From assembly GCA_023375785.1 (NCBI GenBank), contig SZWC01002441.1, positions 115,232 to 179,231 of the forward strand: a stretch of DNA of 64,000 nucleotides, written 5' to 3'. Source of the DNA: Penium margaritaceum (lineage: Eukaryota; Streptophyta; Zygnematophyceae; Desmidiales; Peniaceae). Within the stretch, counting starts at the first letter, position 1; every line of letters starts with the position of its first letter. The notes below the pieces were generated by a model. The model was not told where the DNA came from. It worked only from the letters and a program-made list of their open reading frames with translations, and searched no databases. Shown piece by piece: positions 55,676 to 64,000 of the stretch. The translations under genes were made by a program, and so were the position numbers.

Positions 55676-58600
55676 ATAGTAATACACCATATATGTATAA
55701 AAGGAAAGTTAAGGCTTTGATGGATGTTGTGTAAGGACCAAGTACCGTCATCAAGCATAATAAAGTGAAGGAAATGGTTTATAAGCCACAAATGGAGACA
55801 GGAAATTAGAAAGGGGGAAATGCTAAAATGAAGATGATACATTACTACAGCAAGGCTGGTACCGAACGCAGCAGATTAAAGCAATGCAAGTTGCCTGGAT
55901 AAAGTGATATTGGGCAGAATTGAAAGGTTGAGAAGGGGAAGGCCTCTATTTCAATTGTGGTGAAGGAATAATGATCATGTGGTGTTTGTTACAAGAAATT
56001 TTGGAGTCTCATTCTGCTGCTGAAACTTAGAAGTCAGCTTGTTGAATGGGACAAGATGAGGAGGTCTAACGTATTCTGATGTGCAGGAATGTGTTATAGA
56101 GCACGGGCATGCTCCTACCTCCAGTTCTACACCATTGTTATAAAATCACAATCAGGCCAAATGCATGTGAAGTGCTCTTCATTCACTAGAGGAGGCTTTT
56201 ACTGTCTTCTGACAGTAAAATATAGGTCATTAGCGCAGAGATTTTAAGGATTGAGCATGAATACGTGAGATTTATTGTGAGATAGAGGTAAAGTTGAAAG
56301 ATAATAAGTTAGAATGAGGAAAAACATTCTTCTTAACATTTTGGATGGTGATCATAGCCTATTTGGTATGGTACATCTGCTTCAGTGTCTCCATGGCAAA
56401 GAGAGTGTGTGGTTGAGGTCATAGAAGTCATTTAGGAGGATTCCCATAGTGAAGAGAGTACATGCCTCTTCGATAAAACTCAAGCCCCGCAGAAAGGACC
56501 ATCAGCTTCTTTTCTTCCTCATGGAGAACCGCAATGCCCTTGATGGTTTTAAAGTAGCTGCCAATGAGTGGATACTAATGTACATGCAAGAATAGAAAGA
56601 ATGGTGAGGTATTCTTGTCTTGTTTGCATGGATATGGGAGTAGAGAAAGGGGTGCAAATTGCAGAGAATATAATTTTTTACTCCAAAAAAATGTCAAGGA
56701 CATGTTCCTAGTCATTTGGTTGATTTTCAAGCCACTCTTCAGAGTTTGGACATGCAATCCGTGATGTAGTGATCTTGTTCTTGTCCTTGCCTGCATGGAA
56801 GTAAACATGTATATGGTAAGAGCATGCAATACCACTGCCCTTACGCACAACATGATCACAGGGGAGTTACAAAGGTCACAACATTACAGGTATATGAAGG
56901 GTCCTCCAACATTTAATGGAAGAAATGAAGTAGGTGATCTGTTGTTTTTGGAAAGATTACCCATTTGGACTTGTAATTGTATGGAGTGGCTGAAAATTGG
57001 CAAACTATACCATATGTTGCTATACACAACTATGGGAAAACATGGAAGGAATGCGCTTCTTGTATAATGGGGGCACAACAGTATTGTAATTCTACATGTT
57101 CCGGTAAACCATGAATGCATTCAAAGACAATCACAGAGCCCAAAAAAATGGGTGGATGATCTGAAGGGAGTCTTAATGGAAGTAATAAGTGATGAAAACC
57201 TCTTCGGTATCCTTTTATTTGTTAGAAAAAAAGAGGAAAGGTGTAAACATTATACTCTTCTTCTTGCAATATGCAAAGACATGCCTTCAAGGATGGGATT
57301 GGAGGATCAAGAGCTTTATTTTCATGAAATCATTTGTGCTTAAGATGTCATAGGATATCCCAAAAACATAAAGATTCATGGAAGTAAGATTGTGTTTGGT
57401 TAGCATCCAGTGATCCTGTATAGCGTTCAAAGAAAAGTATGAGGAAGGTGCTTTCCATGTGACAATCTTTTGAAGGGATTTTCATGTGACGAGTGGAAGG
57501 AAGATGTAGAGTAACATGGTAACCATGAGTGTGATCTGAGAATCGTGGAGCAAGGGGCACAAAAGTGATTTGATGGAGAATTTCAAGAAAACATGGGTGA
57601 TGGTGCGTTCGGTCCAGATGGGAAGATGAGTTTGTGAATGTTTGTTAATATGTGAATGTCTGAAAAATTGGGATAAGTAGGCCAAAATTATGAATGCAGT
57701 CCATGCTTGATAACATCATGAAAATAACAGCTGAGTCAAGATATTGTGTGTAGTGCAATCCATGAATATATTGAAGAATGCAATTGATCTCAAAAGAAAA
57801 ATATGGAGAAATGTGTGGGCTTAAGGGATTTATGAAGTGTTCCCCGGAAGGTGCAGAGTTTCAAAGGTCGAGCAGGCATAAATACTGCTCTAGTAAGGTT
57901 GCATCAAGTACTCCACTGAGGGCTTAAAGAGTATATGCATCCTGAGGTCAGGATTTTTGGATTGAGCACTTTGCTTGGGTGGTGAGTTTCTACCACAATC
58001 ATATCTAATGTGATGAGAAGAAGTGATATAAGAGAGGTGATAGTTTAATGATAGTTGAAAATAAAGGATGTAGTCGGCCATGATTACATGTGACATGATG
58101 GGAAGGCAAAATTCCTTGGAGTTATCCACCAAATTGAAATTCATGAGGAGGTATCTCTTGCATCCACCTCTTCTATGTTTGGTCCTCATTTAAACTTGTG
58201 AATGGCGAAAGATGTTTTTAGATGCATGTGAGGAGTGGGGGTTCCAGAGTTGGTGATGGCTGTAATTGTAATGGATTAAAATAGTATAATGAGGCTGCTG
58301 ATTTTATCTCAGTAGGAGAAATTGGAGGGCACCAAAACATGGGCTGGAGAGGATATTATACTGTCTTTCTCATCCAGTTTCTTCATCATGAATTGCATCC
58401 AATTAGTAGGGGTATGAAAAAAGTGGAATTAATGTGAAATACCATGTCTTAAATCTTGCAAGGCAATCCAGATTAGTCTTAGGGAAAGCAAAGGGCATAC
58501 AGCATGAAATAATGCAGTAAAATGTAATGAGAAAAACTATTAGTAAAGCCATGATGTATGATGAGATTTGTAAAATCTCTCTCAACTACCTGAGCATATT

Positions 58601-60640
58601 TTCAGGGCAGGGTCTACAACACCGTGTCTTCATATGACAGCATGATCTCTCTCTTGACGTGCATCCGTAACTTCTTCATGTTCCACTAGGAAGAACAGAA
58701 ATCCATGAGAAGAAAATCTGAGTATTTCTTGGAGCAAGACAAATCATACTTTGATAGATCAGCTCTAGTTACTAGAGGAGCCCTGTTGCTGAGGGATTTA
58801 ATTTGGGACAAAAAATATTACTGGGATACATTGGTCTTGGGAATGTGCCCACATGTGGAGAGTAAGATGGATTTACTGCAGCAGTCAAGAGAGAAGAGGA
58901 TAATGAATATGTCTACAACACAGAAACCAACTTGGACAGAGATGATATTATCCACCGTGCAATGAATCCTCTATGGAGTAAGTGCACGGTGGATAATATT
59001 AAAAAATTTATTCCATCCATGGCAACAATGGTCTATGTGTGGATCGTCAAAAGACATAGGAATTTGGACCAGTGGTGCAATGAACCCACATCCTCCAACC
59101 ATTGAAATGTTTTTAGTTTCTTGATGCAGAAGTAAACACGTGGTCCAGGAGGTTTGATGAAGGATTACAAGATTCTACAAGAAACATATCTGCTTCTGTA
59201 AGCCAATGGAAGATATCTTGAAGGAAAGGTTCCCTCTAGAATGTTAGAATTTCCAGAAATCACCTTTAGAATGTCAGAAATCACCTGACAATCTCTTGAA
59301 AGGGAGGGGCCTTCTACATGAAGATTGCTTCATCTAGAAGTAAGCTGAAGGTCTAGAAAGACAGGCTTGACCTCCAGGTAAGGATCCTTGATTCAGAAGC
59401 AGCCACCAGCAGAGGGACACAAGGATCCATGTGTGGAACTTTTCCCTGTAAATATGCCATTCTAGAAGGCATATACGCTGTTAAGAAGCTCCGTCTTTAG
59501 GCCTTTTTGTGTTCATTGAAAAGGCTGCATCTGTGGCTGTCCAGGAATAGAATTTCCTGCATTGGACTAACCATAAACTAATATACTGGCAAAAAAAGGC
59601 ATTGTTGCTCATTTTTTCATAATAGATTGTGGTCTCTGTAATTTTTTGCTATGTAGGGATTTCCAGCAGATCACAGGTCCTTTAATCGAGGTGATGTACA
59701 CCATCTTGGTGGATGAGAGGTCAATGCATTCATGCTTATGGAACCCCCAGATAATGACAGCTCCCCAAAGAAGAAACACAAACGGACTAGTTGACCTCCT
59801 CGTGTTCTTGTCACTGTCAAGTGGCCTGAGACAAACGGACTATAAAACATGGCCAACACAATGGCATCTGCCATATGCTCCTAGCATTTCAGCTAGGAGA
59901 AGATATCACCCTCAGGATCACGGTTCCACACTGAGCAGCTCCTAGGCAATCACTTGCTAGAAACTGTGTCCGCTTAACACTTGGTCACTTTCGCATGAGG
60001 TGCTAGTCTGAGACTAACTCCTGGGGCTTAGACCAACCAGTGTCTTTTTCATACAGTTCCTTAGTTGGACAGCTCTGTGAGGAGCATCTAAGGCCGAATT
60101 GCATATTTGGAATGTGGAATGAGCCTGGTACATATACTCCTAGGCCTGGCATCTAAGGTATGTGAGTAGTGGAACGTTTGGAGGGTGGCCACTCCACACA
60201 AACTCAACAGCTCACCAATGGATGCATCCACTGACCGCCAAGTGGCACATCCTCCTCATGCATGGAGAAACATCTAGGAAACTCCCTCTGTGCAGGAAAG
60301 TCAGAAAATCCTCTTGCTCACATCAAGTGTCGATCGCAGGACCTATTGTCCCTAAGTCCAACGTGCTATCCATTGCAATACACTGTTAGTGTCTTGTTTG
60401 GAATTGCAAGATTTAGGGGACTTACACCAATGGATAAATGCATGCCCAACCTATCTGATAAGATATAACAGTGGCCAAGGGGGCACAAAAGAACAACAGT
60501 CACTGCCTTAACCTGTAGCTGATGAGAATGGGTTTATTCTTGTTGTTGGACCTCAGACATGATCATTTTCTTACGTTAGTAGGTAATTTAGGTGATTACC
60601 TGTTCTTGTTGCTTCCAGATAACTTCAAGATCTACTACTT
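55676..60640. other. Low-GC stretch without recognised genes
   Basis: Many short open frames on both strands, none with a motif I can name. 56800-57345 (plus strand) has two adjoining frames (KGPPTFNGRNEVGDLLFLER, PKKWVDDLKGVLMEVISDEN) that look protein-like but match no family I know. 58945-58999 holds a snap-back palindrome. 59100-59640 resembles LTR-like sequence by composition only. The minus-strand copia remnant at 60.65-61.33 kb should continue into 59.6-60.6 kb (RNase H), but I could not confirm motifs. Confidence 0.35.
58945..58999. repeat. Snap-back inverted repeat, 17-bp arms
   Basis: ATATTATCCACCGTGCA (58945-58961), 21-base spacer, exact reverse complement at 58983-58999. Confidence 0.9.
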
Positions 60641-60649
60641 CTGGTCATA

Positions 60650-61330
60650 CTTGAAGTGAAGGCCAGCGTAATACGCTGTGAAGTAGTTTCTTGCTACCAG
60701 GTTCATACTGAACCTGGTAGCAATAAACTACTTCACAATGTCCCAAGGGAACATGAGTTTGGAAGCAAAAATGAGATCATCAACACAGAGAAGAAATTTT
60801 GCCTCATGCTTAAACGCGGAGATTGCATGATCAGCTTCACTATACAAAGAACCAAGACTTACAAGACGTCAATGCCATGGTATCATAGGTACTTGTTCCA
60901 AGCTGTACATAGCCTTCACAAGCCTGTAAACAAATCATGCTTCCCTCTCATTAAAAATCCTCCCGTCTACTCCAATTCCATATTCTCCTCAAGACACCAT
61001 TCATAATTACACACGTGACATCCATTTGGTACAACACCCATGGTAGTAGAAAGAGTGATGACCTCATAGATAGACAGGTGAGAGATTCTCCAGATACTCC
61101 AAACCCTTCATTCGCTCATATCCCTCTGCAACCAGATACATTTTTTACAAGGGCACCTTACCATTGGCACCACTCTTGCGCTTGAATATCCACCTTTATC
61201 CAATCACCCAGCTGCCATGTGGAAACCCCTCAAGTTTCTAAATACTACTCTTCTTGAGGGTACCATATTCTTTTACTGCAATGTACCAAGCTGTTCCTTC
61301 AGTACTACAAATATCTTTTTCAAAGGTGGC
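60650..61330 (-). pseudogene. Ty1/copia reverse transcriptase remnant, antisense to its neighbour
   Basis: The minus strand gives AWYIAVKEYGTLKKSS and GFPHGSWVIG (entry), RWIFKRKSGANGK, YERMKGLEYLENLSPVYL, LPWVLYQMDVTCVIMNG, a YSLEQVPMIPWH block (compare YGLKQAPRAWY), SLGSLYSEADHAIS and LLCVDDLIFASKL, which holds the catalytic box. Many breaks. It abuts the start of the plus-strand copia element at 61.4 kb. Confidence 0.85.
60678..60736. repeat. Snap-back inverted repeat, 28-bp arms, 3-base spacer
   Basis: GTGAAGTAGTTTCTTGCTAC plus CAGGTTCA (60678-60705), spacer TAC, and the reverse complement with one mismatch at 60709-60736. It lies at the end of the antisense reverse transcriptase remnant. 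Confidence 0.92.
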
Positions 61331-61439
61331 TGGCTTGTCGGTGATGTTGTGGGATGGAAACTCAGGCTCCAGGATCTCAAAATATTGCAGAAATATGTAG
61401 ACGTGCAGCGATGAGACTCAACCTCATGATGAATGTCAA

Positions 61440-62400
61440 AACTTGAGCATGCAAAAGGAGGAGCACAGGATGGCTTTGGTCATTACCCTATGCGAGAAGC
61501 CTTGCAACCTTTGTCCTAAGCTGGGTACTTACGTTGCCAAGTACTGGGATGTCGCCATGGACCTTTTCTGGCGCATCCTTGGCCTCAAAGCCTCCTGCAC
61601 CATCCTAGAGTGGTTGGACCCGGTTTTTCTACATTGTGGAGAACCATACAAGGAATTCTTTGAAGCTGAAATTTGCCAACATCAAGAACACTGATCTAGC
61701 ATAGGTGTTTGAGGAGCTAAGTAACTACGAAGAAATTTTGAGAGGCAAGGTACATGAAGATGAGGACGCAACAACGAGTGTGTTCGTGCATCAGGAAGGA
61801 GTTATTCTCTATCCATCACGCCATCATTCAGGTTGAGAAGGCAGGGGAGGGCGGGGAGGCGGAGGAGGCCGAGGCGGCCAAGGTGGCAGGGGGCGAGATC
61901 GCATTCAGGGAGCGGGGAATTGGACCTGCAACTATTGTGGACAGCCGAGTCACTACTGGAGGTCTTTTCCGGCCCTTCAGTGTATCATAACTCTGACTAC
62001 GCAGCAGATATGCCCAGCAGTGGGCCAGCCACCGATACTGCTCTCTGATCCCGGCCAACATCTCCACCCTCCAGCATGGACAACTCAGGCTGTGGCAGGG
62101 CCTCGTGTGCCGGCACCCATTGGGAGTGCAACGTTCAGTCCACCACAGCTGCAGCCACCCATGTATCCATCAGCACCATCTCCATCTCCACCACTGTTTC
62201 ATGGGGCCTTCTTCATGCCTCCTTACACCAGTGCACATGTCCCTGTTCCAGCGTGGGCGCAGAGAGTGTACACCAAGACGACCGAGCCACACCAGCCAAT
62301 GGCACTGCCACCAGGACCAGGGTGGAGTGAGCCCATGGAGCTGCACACACCTGAGCCGACTTTCATTCCACAGCCGCGAGGTAAGAGGTTGGGATGCATA
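61440..62400 (+). pseudogene. copia gag with Arg/Gly tail and Pro-rich extension
   Basis: LCPKLGTYVAKYWDVAMDLF, WRILGLKASCTILEWLDPVF and GEPYKEFFEAEI give the capsid region. Then comes a GRGGGRGGRGGQGGRGRDR stretch in one frame at 61840-61900 and the knuckle CNYCGQPSHYWRSF. 62020-62400 is rich in Pro and His (PPQLQPPMYPSAPSPSPPLF), a common spacer before the copia protease. Confidence 0.75.
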
Positions 62401-62429
62401 CATATTACAACGACACACTCATTTTCCAT

Positions 62430-63100
62430 GCATGAACGGCTGTTAGACACCACTGCATCATATGTCACTGCATCGTCAGCTTATCATCACACTGCATGTC
62501 ACACATGATGTTGAGGGTGTGAAGACCGGTTCTGGGGGAACATTTTTGGTTAAAGGTTTGGGGTCAGTTGCTCTCTAGGTACCAAGCGGAATGTTATGGT
62601 TGACTGGTGTCTTGTATGTGCCCTGGGTGAAAGTCAACTTGTTGTCAAAGGGGCAATTAGACCAGCTGGCCAATGTATCTGCAGAGACAGAGCTGCATGC
62701 TCTTTGATGCGTTTGTTGCTCTGTTGGCTGATGGGCCGCTGCACATTGACATGCTGTACAAACTAACCATGTTCCCCTTTTTCCAATCACAGGTAAGCCA
62801 CCCCCAAGTGCACGTCATTATACACACTAACACAACACAGAAAAAGCTTATTCATTGCCGCCTTGCACACTTCAACACAGAGACACTTGCTAATTTACTG
62901 AAACTTTTTCCACTATACGGCTTGCTTCTCAGTGACTTCCCATGCAGCCTCAAGGCAAACACATGTCTTGAGTTTTACAAAGGGAAGACACACAGGCAAA
63001 CTTTCCCCAGATCTAACAGTGTCACTGCGAGGCCCCTGGCACTGGTACATGCAGATCTGACGGGACCGATGTCAGTGCCATCAGTTCAGTATGCCTCACT
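62430..63100 (+). pseudogene. copia protease region and integrase start
   Basis: LLDTTASYVTASS near 62440 occupies the protease active-site position. 62673-63104 is open and shows LIHCRLAHFNTETLANLLKL, ANTCLEFYKGKTHRQTFPRS and ARPLALVHADLTGPMSVPS, the pre-integrase zinc region and core entry (HxDLxGP). Fossil. Confidence 0.85.
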
Positions 63101-63114
63101 GTGATTCTTGACCC

Positions 63115-63171
63115 TAACTAATGATTACAGTCATTTTCGGCTGGGCCGAAAATGACTGTAATCATTAGTTA
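63115..63171. repeat. Perfect snap-back palindrome, 27-bp arms, 3-base spacer
   Basis: TAACTAATGATTACAGTCAT plus TTTCGGC (63115-63141), spacer TGG, and the exact reverse complement (63145-63171). It lies inside the copia integrase region. Confidence 0.95.
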
Positions 63172-63179
63172 CTGACTGA

Positions 63180-64000
63180 TTGGGCCTTTGTGCTCCAATC
63201 CAAAGCAGAAACCCAGTGTGCAATTGCTCAATGGATTTTTCTGGCTGAGACTGATGATACAACTGAAAATGAATGGAGTCAAACAACAGGGTACAATACC
63301 CTACCATCCAGAACAAAACAGATGGCTGAACAATGGCAGAGAACCCTTGGTGATGCCTTCCATACATTGCTGAGTTCGGCTTGTCCTTTGGGTTTTGGGA
63401 AGAGGATGTGAAGTATATCTGGATATGGAACCGTATTCCACAAGGCACGCTGCCCATGTCTCATACCTTGGGAGCTTTGGTTCAAAGAGAAGGTTGATCT
63501 GAGGCCTCCCAAGGTATCGGTCATAGAGGCCTGTGTCTGGTTTGCTCCACCACAAAGAGAGAACAAGCTGATTCCACGCAGTCGTTGGTGTATCTTTGTT
63601 GGGGTCTCTCACGTCGCCAATGCATAGCAGTTTTGGGACCCCACAAATCACTGTTTTGTCAAATTTTGAGATGCCTCCTTCTTGGAGCACATGAGTTACA
63701 AGGTGTTTGTACACTCCGTCCGTGGGAGAGAACTACCCATTGCATCTGAGTGTTCCTGTTTTCATTCCATCTCAGTCAATGGATGTGGGTTGGATGGCTT
63801 GGCCAACGCGGGATTTTGAAGTAGCCAATCCTGTGCCAAAATACTTGTTTTCATCCACAGACCTGGCCAGCATAGTTTCCAGTGCCACTCAGGTACACCC
63901 AGACCTCACGCCAATGACCCCTCCTGCTTTGGCAAAAAGTGCAAAAAATCATCGCTTGAAGCAATGCCACGATCCCTGGGTGATCTTCCCAGAGTTGACC
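63180..64000 (+). pseudogene. copia integrase remainder and following segment
   Basis: GYNTLPSRTKQMAEQWQRTL (compare STPYTPQQNGxAER), then KLIPRSRWCIFVGVSHVANA, QFWDPTNHCFV and DASFLEHMSYKV, the copia block with YLxG/GYS and WDPxTxKxxxSxDVxF. The final part is Pro/Thr-rich (HPDLTPMTPPALAKS), the usual linker before reverse transcriptase, which would lie beyond the window. Confidence 0.8.

Larger units (their letters stand above)
61430..64000 (+). mobile_element. Ty1/copia element, gag to integrase, runs off right edge
   Basis: Order: capsid-like gag (61440-61740), Arg/Gly-rich tail and CCHC-type knuckle (61830-61970), a long Pro-rich stretch (62020-62400), protease region (62430-62650), integrase start (62840-63090), a compacted integrase remainder (63180-63400) and post-integrase sequence to the window end. 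Roughly ten breaks. The 5' LTR was not delimited. Confidence 0.8.

Overview
The window looks like intergenic DNA from a large, repeat-rich green-lineage (streptophyte-like) nuclear genome. The reasons are plant-type chromoviruses (Ty3/gypsy elements with a chromodomain), several Ty1/copia families primed by initiator-Met tRNA or an internal part of it, a BED-finger hAT transposon with a short GT-AG intron, long microsatellites, and assembly gaps inside simple repeats. The exact organism is inference; a charophyte alga would fit. I recognise no host gene, rRNA, tRNA or CRISPR array. Almost every readable coding stretch belongs to a transposable element, and most are decayed.

Layout. 1-1056: start of a minus-strand gypsy element (5' LTR 135-1056, primer site 121-132) that runs off the left edge and sits inside the gag region of a related plus-strand gypsy element (1057-5697, 3' LTR 4786-5697). 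5.7-8.4 kb: AT-rich DNA with a small fold-back element. 8391-20940: an old gypsy chromovirus whose integrase region is split by a complete 3.7 kb hAT transposon (14900-18627) with a perfect 8-bp target duplication. 22202-22530: a 329-bp hAT-type MITE. 23.7-26.9 kb: fold-back elements with C-rich/G-rich arms. 28.8-31.2 kb: an unassigned ORF and a strongly purine-biased tract. 31.5-33.1 kb: minus-strand copia remnant. 34.1-35.8 kb: hairpin-rich repeat cluster. 35.8-36.6 kb: copia RNase H remnant. 39.1-41.7 kb: copia element with LTR, gag, protease and part of integrase. 41.9-43.0 kb: an inverted repeat with ~390-bp arms. 43.2-46.3 kb: the best preserved copia pol (minus strand), broken into at its gag side by a GC-rich island (46.3-48.8 kb) that holds a 153-bp tandem repeat. 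50.1-55.7 kb: copia-like element with gag and protease but no visible reverse transcriptase. 60.6-61.3 kb: antisense copia reverse-transcriptase remnant. 61.4-64.0 kb: another copia element running off the right edge.

How the parts relate. The window is a stack of insertions: gypsy in gypsy, hAT in gypsy, and a GC-rich island in copia. Small non-autonomous elements (hAT MITE, fold-backs) lie between them. I found no new multi-gene system. The items most worth following are the hAT/MITE pair with palindromic subterminal repeats, the half-tRNA primer sites in two copia elements, the in-frame 51-codon repeat in the GC island, the fold-back family, and several snap-back palindromes. Four assembly gaps sit in simple or homopolymer repeats, and two of them are bordered by exact duplicates that look like assembly artefacts.
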